64,000 nt of DNA from Alphaproteobacteria bacterium UBA6149 (GCA_002423155.1 DIUV01000044.1:75461-139460), one strand, 5' to 3'; shown: positions 32,810 through 41,640, numbered from the stretch's first letter. Numbers and translations: made by a program. Notes: generated by a model from the sequence alone, not told the origin.

Positions 32810-33991
32810 TTAAAAGTCCCTCAATAGAGCGCGTAGCCTTGGCTCGCGTAGCCATCCCGCTTCGCGATAGATTTTTATAGATAGGCTAGGGTCTGCGAGA
32901 TGGTCTAAAAAACGTGCTAAGGTTTGGATTATATTTAAAGTTTCTTCCTCTGCCAAAGGAGTGGTTTTTTGGTTGCTGGCAACCATTAAGGCAAGTTTTA
33001 CGGTGCTTAAGCGAATGGCTATTATACTGGCACGTTCAGTTAATGATTCGCCAAATCCCCCAAAAGGAAATAAAGCGGCAGCAAGCTGGGCAGTTATCCA
33101 GCGGCGTAATATTGGCTCAAAATCGGCTTCATTTTTTTGCCAGGCTTGTTCTATCTTTAGCCAGTTGCGGTAGCTATTATCCGAGGTGGTCATGGCAGTT
33201 CCGCTTGCCTGATGAATTATGCTCGCGTCTAACGCGGTTGCTATATCGGCAATTATTCCGTCTAATTTTGGGCGTTTTATAGCGGGTTTGGTTGCCCCCA
33301 CTAGTCCTGCAAGCGCATGAAGAAGATTAAATGGATCGTCAGGAACTATTTCGGGGGTGGGTAAGCGTGCGGCGGCGTTTTTTAAATAAAATGCACTAGC
33401 CTCAGCCCAGTTGGCGATTTCTATATGTTCTAATGACTGAGTTACTGAAAATATTTGTGCCATTATATTGGCAGAACTAAGCTCTTTTCTTTGGGTTATT
33501 TGTAAAAATTGCTGATGTATTTGCAACGCCGCATCTGCGGATAATTCGGGGGGTAAATAATTTTTCAGCGAGGAGGGCAGCCGCAAAATTTCAGACCCTT
33601 GGTGGGAAAAACTATTATCTTCCGTAAGCGCCAGACGAGCTATTTCTGGGCAAGAAAGCGCCGCGGTCATTATGATATGTTCGCCGAGCGTAGAAGTAAT
33701 CCGCGGAAAGAAATTACAGGCATCGCCTAAAAAATCCGTGCCTTTATCTTGGTGAATCCCGCATAATCCGTTGCTAAATTTTACACAATAATCGGTAACA
33801 TCGTCGCGTTTCATAATATGGGTTGTGCCATCAGAAACAACCGCATCTAATAATTCGGGCGCGTGCTCAACATATTTCTGGTAAATTTTCTCGTCCAACT
33901 GCATCCGCCAACCCTTGCAGCAAGTATCTGCGCATTTATCTCCCAAGCAGGAAAATTTTTCCAAGAAAGCGGATTGTTGGAGCGCTGACAT
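32810..33991 (-). CDS. fliB: FliB-like flagellin lysine-N-methylase
   Basis: FliB methylates lysines of flagellin in Salmonella. The 393-residue protein has the N-terminal Cys cluster of the family, FSCLGDKCADTCCKGWRM near residue 13 followed by YCVKFSNGLCGIHQD near 67, which resembles an iron-sulfur site, and later a His-containing region. The gene starts 3 bases after the fliW stop and is the last gene of the flgL-fliW-fliB group, which supports a flagellin-related role. Flagellin itself is not in the window. Similar YkgJ-type Cys-cluster proteins of other function are the alternative. Confidence 0.85.
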   Translation of the reverse strand: MSALQQSAFLEKFSCLGDKCADTCCKGWRMQLDEKIYQKYVEHAPELLDAVVSDGTTHIMKRDDVTDYCVKFSNGLCGIHQDKGTDFLGDACNFFPRITSTLGEHIIMTAALSCPEIARLALTEDNSFSHQGSEILRLPSSLKNYLPPELSADAALQIHQQFLQITQRKELSSANIMAQIFSVTQSLEHIEIANWAEASAFYLKNAAARLPTPEIVPDDPFNLLHALAGLVGATKPAIKRPKLDGIIADIATALDASIIHQASGTAMTTSDNSYRNWLKIEQAWQKNEADFEPILRRWITAQLAAALFPFGGFGESLTERASIIAIRLSTVKLALMVASNQKTTPLAEEETLNIIQTLARFLDHLADPSLSIKIYREAGWLREPRLRALLRDF

Positions 33992-33994
33992 ACA

Positions 33995-34552
33995 CTACGC
34001 GTCGATAAAATGGCGAACTACATATTTGTTGTTACGCAATACATATTGTTCAGCTGTGCGTTTGTTGCTGTCAATAAATAAAGGCGCACGTGCATTTACC
34101 GAAAGCTTAACCGTATTATCTAACTCACGATGTACAGAAACAATAAAGAAAAGCGTAAGGCTATCTAATGGAATGGACAAATCTTTGCAGCCTTCCGCAA
34201 TATCTTCGGCACTAACAATCGGATTTTCCAATTCTGTGGGCATGGTAATGAAAGATAAAGCCACATCTTCTAATGATTGCAATAATTTGAAGCGGCTGAA
34301 TTTTTCTAAAGGAAAATTTGCCAGAAAAAATTTATTACGATCAGGCATGCCTAGCATACCCTTGGGAAATACAATTGAATAATCTGGTTCAGCTATTGAT
34401 TCACCGTTCATCTTCGGCACTTTTATTTTCCCAAAACGGGTGTCTAACCAATCTCCACTAGCAGGCATATTGCTAGATAGGAAATTGTTAGGGTTAACCA
34501 TTGGTGCATCAATAGTTTTGGTAATCATTGCAGCTGCTGCTCCACTCATCAT
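33995..34552 (-). CDS. fliW: FliW-like flagellar assembly factor
   Basis: FliW binds flagellin and the CsrA regulator, controlling flagellin translation. This 185-residue protein has a core from about residue 40: FGKIKVPKMNGESIAEPDYSIVFPKGMLGMPDR (in parts: FGKIKVPKMN, SIVFPKGMLGMPDR), then FFLANFPLEKFSRFKLLQSLED and the LTLFFIVSVHRELDNTVKLSVNARAPLFID region, the typical NLRAPLxxN step (NARAPLFIDS). The N-terminal ~40 residues (MMSGAAAAMITKTIDAP) extend beyond the usual 130-150-residue family. It lies between flgL and fliB on the same strand. Confidence 0.85.
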   Translation of the reverse strand: MMSGAAAAMITKTIDAPMVNPNNFLSSNMPASGDWLDTRFGKIKVPKMNGESIAEPDYSIVFPKGMLGMPDRNKFFLANFPLEKFSRFKLLQSLEDVALSFITMPTELENPIVSAEDIAEGCKDLSIPLDSLTLFFIVSVHRELDNTVKLSVNARAPLFIDSNKRTAEQYVLRNNKYVVRHFIDA

Positions 34553-34581
34553 TTTTTCTCTTCAAATAGGTTTAATAAAAT

Positions 34582-35505
34582 TTACTTTATGAAGTCAACT
34601 AATCTCAATGAATTAATCACCGAGAATGCCTTGAAAGAAGCGTTTAATATGGTTTGATCAATTGATATTTGCGTTGAGGCAGCAACTTGATCGGTTGCAA
34701 TTAAATCAGAAGCTACACCCTTTAAATATAAACGCAAAGAGTCATGCCTATCATTAATATTCTGTAATTGTACAAGGTTAGAATTCATCGAGGATTTTAT
34801 GGTTATAAGCCCATCTAATCCGCTCGAGAGCATATCCATTGCGCTGGATAATTTGGCTTGATCATTTGTTCCTGATGCTTCCACGCTTAAAGAAATTGCG
34901 GCAAACACTTTTTGGAATGCCTCATCATCTGCGCGTACGTTATATTGTATATCGTGATTATCTTCAGCGCGGATGGTGAAATCTTCCAGGCTGCCATTAT
35001 AATATCCAGCATCAGGAGTGCCCGAAACCACAGGTTCAGGAATTGACGGATCTACGATAACCGGAGGAGTATCGGTTCGTGTGCCGCCAAATAAAAACCG
35101 CCCACCTAAGTTGGTGTTTAGCAACCCCGCGAGCGATATTTTATCGTTCAATACCTGTTGAGAAAACGCCGCAGTATCACTAGCATCTTGCGTGCCACTG
35201 CGGCGCAAGGTTAATGCCGCACGTACGTCTTCGGTTATTTGGATAATATTATCCATCGCTTTACTGGCGGTTTGCAGGCGCGATATTCCTTCCGTAACAT
35301 TGTTTTGATAGGTTTGAATTCTCCGCATCTTGTCTTCTAAGCCAGTGAATTGCTCAATATCTCCCAACATTCCTTGAAAATTATTGGTTTTAAACCCACT
35401 GGAAATTTGACCCTGCACATTCGCCAAATCAAACTGCACTTTTCCAAAATCGGATATAGTGCGTTGTTGTAAAGCTAAGGTTCCTACGCGGCTAACTACA
35501 GTCAT
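34582..35505 (-). CDS. flgL: flagellar hook-filament junction protein FlgL
   Basis: FlgL (HAP3) joins the hook to the filament. The 307-residue protein has the flagellin-like N-terminus RVGTLALQQRTISDFGKVQ and SGFKTNNFQGM, coiled segments with NNVTEGISRLQTASKAMDNI near residue 68, and the C-terminal D0 helix VAASTQISIDQTILNASFKAFSVI. GGAG lies 8 bases before the ATG. It follows flgK after a spacer filled by a repeat element, and precedes fliW by 29 bases. Confidence 0.92.
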   Translation of the reverse strand: MTVVSRVGTLALQQRTISDFGKVQFDLANVQGQISSGFKTNNFQGMLGDIEQFTGLEDKMRRIQTYQNNVTEGISRLQTASKAMDNIIQITEDVRAALTLRRSGTQDASDTAAFSQQVLNDKISLAGLLNTNLGGRFLFGGTRTDTPPVIVDPSIPEPVVSGTPDAGYYNGSLEDFTIRAEDNHDIQYNVRADDEAFQKVFAAISLSVEASGTNDQAKLSSAMDMLSSGLDGLITIKSSMNSNLVQLQNINDRHDSLRLYLKGVASDLIATDQVAASTQISIDQTILNASFKAFSVINSLRLVDFIK

Positions 35506-35547
35506 TTACTTGCTCTCCATCGAGAATTATATTTTCAGTTTATTCCC

Positions 35548-35779
35548 CTACACGACAGTACTATTAATAACAGTATTACATATTGATATATAATGTATCT
35601 TTATAACAAATATATCCGCCGTCATACCGCTGTAGAGCGGTATCCATGCCTATCAACTAGCTGCAAGCCAATGGTTTGGCATGGATACCGTCCTGCGACG
35701 GTATGACAATGGAGAGTTTGTATGTATAATACATTGTTATTTAATATATAAATTCCTTGTTAATAGTGCTATCGTACAG
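35548..35779. repeat. composite MITE-like element M1
   Basis: Inverted ends (35548-35567 and 35760-35779) pair at 16 of 20 positions. Between them are ATTGATATATAATG-type AT-rich flanks and a double-hairpin palindrome at 35621-35707. The same layout recurs at 41436-42025 and 47106-47357. Confidence 0.75.
35621..35707. repeat. GTCATGCCGCC-family double-hairpin palindrome
   Basis: Homologous to 25536-25623 and 48938-49025. In this copy the left local hairpin reads ACCGC-tgtaga-GCGGT and the right ACCGT-cctgcg-ACGGT, so base changes relative to the other copies are compensated within each local hairpin. Confidence 0.85.
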
Positions 35780-35844
35780 AGTGCAGTTTATTATAGATAA
35801 TTAACACTAATAGTCGAGTAATTACTACACAACTAGCGCCAATA

Positions 35845-38565
35845 TTATCGAATACTATCCAAAAGATTGCCAAACAACTCATTTGTCACAGTGATTACCC
35901 GCGCAGAAGCTGAGTAAGCATGTTGGAAAATGATGATGTTCGCCATTTCTTCGTCGATATTTACTCCGCTGATGGCATTTACGCGCTCCACAAAACCATC
36001 TAGCAAGGTTTGACTGTCCTTGTTAGAGCTGGTTGCTTGCGCTGCCATGTTAGAGACATTCGCAAGAATTTGTCCAGAGTAAGTAGAAAAAGTTACATTA
36101 GAATTAGCCAGCCCACCTGCTTGTTCAAAGCTGATTAGTTGGTTACTTAAATTTGCCATTGCCTTAGCTGCTTGCGCATTGCCGCCATAACGCACGTAAG
36201 TATAAACCGGATCATCAGTAACATCCGCAGATTGTGGGCTGGCTTCCAATTTCCCTGTGCTAATTAAATTCGCATTATCTAGCAATCTGTCTTCTACAGC
36301 TAGATTAAGCGCACTATTTTTTAGACTATCGCCCGTGCTGGAAAGATTATTGCTTCTGAAGAAATTATTTAACCCAAAATAATGCGAGAATCCCCAATCA
36401 GTTCCCGCAACCGCTGGATTAGTATTTATAAATCCTAGTTGTTGGCTGGTTCCTTCTTGCAATGCCACGCTATTATCGGGGTCATAAGTTTCTAATTTTA
36501 AATATCCATCCGTATCCGTATAGATGCCGTTATTAGTGGCTAATTCATTGCCATCTGCATCGACCAACATTGCCCGTAAAGTGGGTTGGCTGGTGGTGGG
36601 GAATATGCGCGACGCTTGCCCAGTCACGGCGGTGCTGTTGTAACGGTCATTCAACAAATTTTGTTGGCTGTTTAAAATGCGGTAAGTAACCGTCGCCGTA
36701 TTTACGCTTGATGCTGTGCCAAGATTGTCATCTACGCCAACATTTACAGTGATGTCGTAATATCTGGAAATTGAATTTCCTGATAAATCAACCGTAGCAA
36801 TTCCTGTATCTCGCGTGCGCTGTTTTTCTCCTGCATCTACGCTATCCCATTTAGAAGTTCCTGTGGTTGCTGCCAAAGGAGCGGTAGTAGCGGTAGAAGT
36901 AGCATTTGAGGGCAGCAATATATCAAAAGAGTTTGCCGTAACATTGGTCACTTCAAAATATTGATTAAAGCTGCTGGAATTTATGCCATTAATCGCGCCG
37001 CCCGGATCAGAAATATATACTTTTCCACCTGTTGACAAGCTGTGCCCTACCGCATTCACGGTAACTGTGGGGCTGCCATTAGTAGTAGAGAAACTACTTA
37101 TCGTAAATTGCGGCGGCGGAGTAGTAACATTGGTGATGTTTGCCCCTGTATCATCTAATACAGTTATTCCCGTAACAAAAAAATCGGCTGCACTGTCGGA
37201 GATATTATGCAAATCAAAATCGAAGCTAAACATTGCCGGAGTATCAGGCAGGGCGCTGGTATCAGATACTAATTGAATATTATTTAAATTGCCTAACTCA
37301 GTTTTTAGTGGAGGGGGGCCAAAATAATTATTAATCTCATCAATAATGGTCTGTATGGTCGGCTGACCTTGTCCTAAACCACTTTCTAATTTCGATAAAT
37401 CTAAAGATAGTGGGATGATGCCTTTGCCAGCTTCATCATCATAAGGTGAGTCTATGGGTTGCCCTGCATTATCCAGTGCCGCAATTTGTACAATGCCTGA
37501 CCAGTCACTACTATCCGTTGCCCGCAAAACGCGATCCCCGGTTAGGCTATCTGTTCCTGGATAAGACGAACCATCATTATTAAGGGCATTAAAACTATCA
37601 CGCAGATTCGCGGCTAGTTGATCTAATTGTGCAAGAATATCAGGTATTTCTTGGTCGCGCAGCTCATGCAATGCTTTTAAGCTACCGCTTTTTAAGGTGG
37701 TGGTAATGTCGCTATCTGTGCCGCTGGAAATAATCGTCGCTGATGATCCTTCTACCTCGCCCGCATCATTTACTGCGGTGATGGTTAGGGCATTAAGTGC
37801 AACTTCGTTACTAAAACTATCAGGAGAATTTACTGGGCGGTAGCTTAGTTGATAGTTTTTTTGATCAGAAAGTGCAATTCCTCCCGAACTATAAACATTA
37901 ACTTCGCTATTATCGCCCATATAGGTTTTTATATCCATATATTGCGCTAGCTTATTCAGATTCTGGTCTTGTTGGTCTTGTAATCCTGCAATCGAATTGC
38001 CCAATACTTTTGCATTAGAAATGGCAATATTAGTGGCGTGTATGCTGGTTAAGATAACATTGATAGTGGTAACTGATTGGTTGATGTCTTGATCCGCCTG
38101 ATAACGCAAATCTTCTAACTGGGCCGCCAGACTAGATACTTGATAGGCAAGATTCTCACCCGAAGAAACTGCCTGCTCACGTGAAGAAGTTTTATCAGGC
38201 GATTCCGCCAAAGACTGAATAGCATTGGTAAAGCTGGTTAAATAAGCGGCAATGCTATTTTGCGCTCCCGGTTTGCCGAGCATTATCTGAATACGGTCCA
38301 TATAATCTTGCAATATTTCCGTACGCCCCACCTCGGATGAATGGCTTTGTACTGCACGTTGTAGATAGGTATCTACCTTGCGAGTTACATCATCTATTCT
38401 TACGCCTGAGCCGTTATTGTTTAAATAAAGCGCAGACAAATCAACCTGTTGGCGGGAATAGCCTTCGGTGTTGGCGTTCGCAATATTATGCGAAATAACA
38501 TCCAACGCCTTTTGGCTCATTGCCAAACCGCTAAGTGCGTTATTGAGAGATAGAGATATGCTCAT
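35845..38565 (-). CDS. flgK: flagellar hook-associated protein FlgK
   Basis: FlgK (HAP1) caps the hook-filament junction. The N-terminus has LNNALSGLAMSQKALDVISHNIANANTEGYSRQ (in parts: LSGLAMSQKALDVISHNIAN) and the C-terminus VNIDEEMANIIIFQHAYSASARV, both diagnostic. At 906 residues it is much longer than typical FlgK (about 450-650). The extra length lies in the middle, including a fibronectin/tail-fibre-like piece (TVNAVGHSLSTGGKVYIS near residue 500) and Thr/Ser-rich strands likely to be surface-exposed. GCGGAAA precedes the ATG. It is flanked by repeats on both sides. Confidence 0.93.
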   Translation of the reverse strand: MSISLSLNNALSGLAMSQKALDVISHNIANANTEGYSRQQVDLSALYLNNNGSGVRIDDVTRKVDTYLQRAVQSHSSEVGRTEILQDYMDRIQIMLGKPGAQNSIAAYLTSFTNAIQSLAESPDKTSSREQAVSSGENLAYQVSSLAAQLEDLRYQADQDINQSVTTINVILTSIHATNIAISNAKVLGNSIAGLQDQQDQNLNKLAQYMDIKTYMGDNSEVNVYSSGGIALSDQKNYQLSYRPVNSPDSFSNEVALNALTITAVNDAGEVEGSSATIISSGTDSDITTTLKSGSLKALHELRDQEIPDILAQLDQLAANLRDSFNALNNDGSSYPGTDSLTGDRVLRATDSSDWSGIVQIAALDNAGQPIDSPYDDEAGKGIIPLSLDLSKLESGLGQGQPTIQTIIDEINNYFGPPPLKTELGNLNNIQLVSDTSALPDTPAMFSFDFDLHNISDSAADFFVTGITVLDDTGANITNVTTPPPQFTISSFSTTNGSPTVTVNAVGHSLSTGGKVYISDPGGAINGINSSSFNQYFEVTNVTANSFDILLPSNATSTATTAPLAATTGTSKWDSVDAGEKQRTRDTGIATVDLSGNSISRYYDITVNVGVDDNLGTASSVNTATVTYRILNSQQNLLNDRYNSTAVTGQASRIFPTTSQPTLRAMLVDADGNELATNNGIYTDTDGYLKLETYDPDNSVALQEGTSQQLGFINTNPAVAGTDWGFSHYFGLNNFFRSNNLSSTGDSLKNSALNLAVEDRLLDNANLISTGKLEASPQSADVTDDPVYTYVRYGGNAQAAKAMANLSNQLISFEQAGGLANSNVTFSTYSGQILANVSNMAAQATSSNKDSQTLLDGFVERVNAISGVNIDEEMANIIIFQHAYSASARVITVTNELFGNLLDSIR

Positions 38566-38602
38566 ATTTTTATTTCCGCTAGAATTATTAACTATAGTAT
38601 TT

Positions 38603-38636
38603 CTTATTTTAAATTACGTTCGTAATTTAAAATAAG
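38603..38636. repeat. perfect AT-rich hairpin upstream of flgK
   Basis: Sixteen-base arms cttattttaaattacg (38603-38618) and cgtaatttaaaataag (38621-38636) pair perfectly around two bases. It lies just before triple-hairpin copy 3 in the flgN-flgK gap and might act as a terminator or processing site. Confidence 0.75.
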
Positions 38637-38660
38637 ACGTTCAGTCGCCACTAAGGCTAA

Positions 38661-38742
38661 CGCCGCATGGGCGGCAGTCTTGCGGTCGCAAGACCATAGC
38701 AATTTCGAGTATTTTATGTTAAGTAAAATTAGAAATTGCTAT
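38661..38742 (+). repeat. triple-hairpin element, copy 3
   Basis: Hairpins A (GCCGC-atgg-GCGGC, 38662-38675), B (GTCTTGC-ggtc-GCAAGAC, 38677-38694) and C (ATAGCAATTTC at 38696 pairing with GAAATTGCTAT at 38732) occur in the same order and spacing as in copies 1 and 2. The pairs in B and C differ from those copies but stay complementary. Confidence 0.8.
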
Positions 38743-38755
38743 AAAATACAATCAA

Positions 38756-39217
38756 CTAAATGGTCTTATTTACCGTAATTGAAACCGCTGCATTGCTTAA
38801 ATCAGTTTTGCCGGTTTCATTATAAATGCCGTTGCTTTTAGCTTCGCTGACTACTTCGCTTATAGCTTCCACCACTTTCATATTTACTTCGCGTGCGAGT
38901 AATAATCTATTATAGTTTTCTTCCGCAACTATTTGGAAAATATTGACTATTTCCGCCAAATCTTCCGCTTCTTCATCGGTTATTTCTTCTAAAATATAGG
39001 GATGATTGAGTAATATCTTTTTTTGTCTTTCTAACACTTCCAATAATTGCGTTTTTTCTTTTTGCAAGGGCTCCAAATCACGAATACGCATTTGTTCCAT
39101 TAGCTCAGTTTCTTTTGCCAGCACTTGCGCTAATTTTGCGGTTAGCTCAATTAGGTTGTTTATATTGGGTGCAGTAGAAAAAACTTCATCTTCTTCTTGT
39201 TGGGCGAGAGCGGACAT
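38756..39217 (-). CDS. flgN: FlgN-like flagellar export chaperone
   Basis: FlgN is the cytosolic chaperone of FlgK and FlgL. The 153-residue protein is helical and acidic (LIELTAKLAQVLAKETELMEQMRIRDLEPL, cited in parts) and ends in the family-like pattern SNGIYNETGKTDLSNAAVSITVNKTI near residue 128. FlgN sequences are poorly conserved, so context helps: it lies between flgJ and flgK in the hook operon. The ATG immediately follows the flgJ stop, with AAGGAG inside the flgJ end. Confidence 0.82.
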   Translation of the reverse strand: MSALAQQEEDEVFSTAPNINNLIELTAKLAQVLAKETELMEQMRIRDLEPLQKEKTQLLEVLERQKKILLNHPYILEEITDEEAEDLAEIVNIFQIVAEENYNRLLLAREVNMKVVEAISEVVSEAKSNGIYNETGKTDLSNAAVSITVNKTI

Positions 39218-39640
39218 TTATATCTCCTTATTATTGGTTTTATTATTAGTTTCTTCGGTTTTTTCATCCATAAATGGATGCGCAGAATTGGTATTTGCCA
39301 CTAGGCTATTGCTGGTCATAACCGCAGGTCGTTGACCTGCTTCTTGAACCGCGAGCATTTCTTTTTTTACATAATCTGCCACGCCAATACCACCTGCGCG
39401 AGACATTATTTTCCCGTATTGTTCAATCATCATGGATTTATATATTTCTTCTGACTCTCCGCCGCCAAAATTATCATCGGGCTTAATGCCGTCAAACATG
39501 TGCTCTAACATTTGTGATAAAAACACCGACTCAAAATCTTGGGCAGCTTCATCAATTTGTTCCATCGTTGCCGGTTTGTTTTTCCCCTGCAAAGGAATCA
39601 TTTGCGTATTGCTAAAGGAATAATTTGAAATTGCGTCCAT
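39218..39640 (-). CDS. flgJ: FlgJ-like rod-binding protein (no muramidase domain)
   Basis: This 140-residue protein corresponds to the N-terminal rod-scaffolding domain of FlgJ only; alphaproteobacterial forms normally lack the peptidoglycan hydrolase half. The core AAQDFESVFLSQMLEHMFDGI near residue 31 and SEEIYKSMMIEQYGKIMSRAGGIGVADYV near 60 match the rod-binding family. The C-terminus is Asn/Thr-rich (TEETNNKTNNKEI). Its stop codon touches the flgN start. It is 10 bases after flgI. Confidence 0.88.
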   Translation of the reverse strand: MDAISNYSFSNTQMIPLQGKNKPATMEQIDEAAQDFESVFLSQMLEHMFDGIKPDDNFGGGESEEIYKSMMIEQYGKIMSRAGGIGVADYVKKEMLAVQEAGQRPAVMTSNSLVANTNSAHPFMDEKTEETNNKTNNKEI

Positions 39641-39650
39641 TTTTTCCTCC

Positions 39651-40802
39651 CTATCTGGTTTGTATATCGGCTTGCAATGCGCCTGCCGCTTTGATGGTTT
39701 GTAATATAGTTATCATATCCCGAGGACCCACGCCCAATGCATTTAATCCGGCGACTAAATCTTTTAAAGTGGCGGAATTTTTTAACACTGCCATACGTGC
39801 ATCGCTATTTTCATTTACACTAACATTGGTGCTGGGAACCACTACTGTCTGCGCACCTTCGGGAGCAAAAGCATTTGGTTGAGAAACTTTGGGAGCTTCA
39901 TCAACTTTTACTACCAGATTGCCTTGGGCTACAGCCACCGTATCAATCCGCACATTTTCGCCCATAACAATTGTGCCCGATGCTTCATCAATAACAATCC
40001 GCGCAATTTGATCGGTCTGCACATCCAAAGTTTCAATATCGGCGAGCATGGTTGCGACATCCCCTTTATAAGCAGGGTTGGCGTGAACCATTACCGTTCC
40101 TGGGTCAATCATGTTGGCAGTTCCCGGACCTACACGCCCATTAATAGCCTCGGCAATATGGTTGGCGGTAGATAAATCCGGGTTGCGTAAAGCTAGTTTT
40201 ACAGATTTTAGACCATTTAGATCAAAGTCAATTTCCCGTTCTACAACGGCTCCATTCGCTACTGCTCCACTGGTGGGCACGCCTTTGGTAATTGAAGAGC
40301 CCGATTGACCACTCGCCTCAAACCCACCCAGCGCAATCGCGCCTTGAGCTACGGCATAAACTTCCCCATCCGCGCCATATAAAGGAGTGGCAAGCAAAGT
40401 TCCGCCTTGCAGGCTTTTTGCATCTCCCATGGCGCTTACAGACACATCAATATTGCTCCCCGTGCGGGAAAAACCGGGCAATTTAGCGGTGACCGTTACG
40501 GCGGCGACGTTACGAGTTTTAAGGCTGGTGCCACGAGTATTCACCCCTTGGCGTTCCAAAAAAGCAATCAGGCTTTGTTCAGTGAAGGCACTGTTTTGTA
40601 AGCGATCTCCCGTGCCGTTTAAGCCCACCACCAAACCATAACCCAGCAACATATTGTCGCGGATACCTTCTACTGCTACGATGTCTTTTATACGTGCCGC
40701 TTGTGCTGAAGCGCAAAACACCAACGCCATCACAATCATCATGAATGAGGCGGAAATTCTTGCCATTAACAGGCGCACAGAGGAAGAAAAAATATTTAAC
40801 AC
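39651..40802 (-). CDS. flgI: flagellar P-ring protein FlgI
   Basis: FlgI forms the P-ring around the rod in the peptidoglycan layer. A signal peptide (ALVFCASAQA) ends near residue 35. The mature start ARIKDIVAVEGIRDNMLLGYGLVVGLNGTGD is diagnostic (GYGLVVGLNGTGD near residue 53), as is the C-terminal NALGVGPRDMITILQTIKAAGAL. The 383-residue length is typical. The start chosen is GTG at 40802; no strong ribosome site is seen there or at the later ATGs, so the exact start is uncertain. It is divergent from fliX. Confidence 0.92.
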   Translation of the reverse strand: MLNIFSSSVRLLMARISASFMMIVMALVFCASAQAARIKDIVAVEGIRDNMLLGYGLVVGLNGTGDRLQNSAFTEQSLIAFLERQGVNTRGTSLKTRNVAAVTVTAKLPGFSRTGSNIDVSVSAMGDAKSLQGGTLLATPLYGADGEVYAVAQGAIALGGFEASGQSGSSITKGVPTSGAVANGAVVEREIDFDLNGLKSVKLALRNPDLSTANHIAEAINGRVGPGTANMIDPGTVMVHANPAYKGDVATMLADIETLDVQTDQIARIVIDEASGTIVMGENVRIDTVAVAQGNLVVKVDEAPKVSQPNAFAPEGAQTVVVPSTNVSVNENSDARMAVLKNSATLKDLVAGLNALGVGPRDMITILQTIKAAGALQADIQTR

Positions 40803-41011
40803 AGCGCAACATACCAGAATTATTTTTATATCACCCTATCTATATGCGATTTTCGTGCCAAACCATCCAATGAATTGCTATCAATGGGTTAGAAGCCCTG
40901 ATTAATAAATAGTAGGCATAATTTTCCCCACGTGAAAAATTACCCACAGAAATCGTTTCTCAGCAACCTGCTAAGCTTGCAGGAGTGTTTTTATTGGCTT
41001 ATATAAGGGGA

Positions 41012-41431
41012 ATGAAAATTGAAACCAGCTTTTCTATCCCTCTAATTTCTAAAGCACGCAGGCGGAGCAAAACGTCGAGCGTAGGTTCTGGTTTTGCCGA
41101 GGTTTTAGACGAGGTATCGCTGGTGGATGCACCTACGGAGATTGCTCACACTGCTCCCGTAAATGCGTTAGATGCAATTTTAGCATTGCAGGAAGTTTCC
41201 GACGAAGAAGGGCAGCGCAAACGGGCGATAAAATCAGGACATTCAGCCTTGGATGAGCTGGAAAAATTACGTGTGGCGATGTTATTTGGTGCGGTTCCCA
41301 AGGAAAGATTATTGGCAATCAAACAACAAATGGTAAATTTAAAGACGCGCACCCACGATCCCGAATTGCATATTATTTTAGAAGAAATAGAAATAAGAGC
41401 CGCGGTGGAATTAGCAAAATATGGGTTTTAA
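41012..41431 (+). CDS. fliX: flagellar assembly regulator FliX
   Basis: FliX is an alphaproteobacterial regulator that couples flagellar assembly to class II and III gene expression, in Caulobacter through FlbD. The 139-residue protein has the N-terminal MKIETSFSIPL-type segment, a disordered middle, and the conserved C-terminal helices SGHSALDELEKLRVAMLFGAVP and LHIILEEIEIRAAVELAK. I chose the ATG at 41012, preceded by AAGGGG with short spacing, rather than the GTG at 40985. It is divergent from flgI, the usual arrangement. Confidence 0.9.
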   Translation: MKIETSFSIPLISKARRRSKTSSVGSGFAEVLDEVSLVDAPTEIAHTAPVNALDAILALQEVSDEEGQRKRAIKSGHSALDELEKLRVAMLFGAVPKERLLAIKQQMVNLKTRTHDPELHIILEEIEIRAAVELAKYGF

Positions 41432-41480
41432 CAAGCTACACGACAGTACTATTAACAGGGCATTTATATGTTGAAATATA

Positions 41481-41628
41481 ATAAGACCTCTGCATAATGC
41501 TACTGCTCTGGACTTCTAAGTGCTAACTCATTGAAAAATAATACTCATGTACTGATGTACACTCCGTTTATTTTTCAATGAGTTAGCACTTATAAGCCTC
41601 AGCGCAGCGCATTATGCAGAGGTCTTAT
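41481..41628. repeat. 148-bp palindrome with two nested perfect stems
   Basis: Outer perfect 20-base arms (41481-41500 and 41609-41628; core AAGACCTCTGCATAATGC) and inner perfect 25-base arms (41517-41541 and 41568-41592; core GTGCTAACTCATTG). The outer ends resemble those of some IS5-type elements, which is inference. Confidence 0.85.
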
Positions 41629-41640
41629 AATACAAAAGTT

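Larger units (their letters stand above)
35506..35844. other. 339-bp intergenic region between flgK and flgL
   Basis: No gene is supported. The spacer is mostly a composite repeat (35548-35779) enclosing a GTCATACCGC-type palindrome (35621-35707). The remaining flanks are AT-rich with no clear promoter. The two genes are probably still transcribed together or from a promoter in the repeat. Confidence 0.75.
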
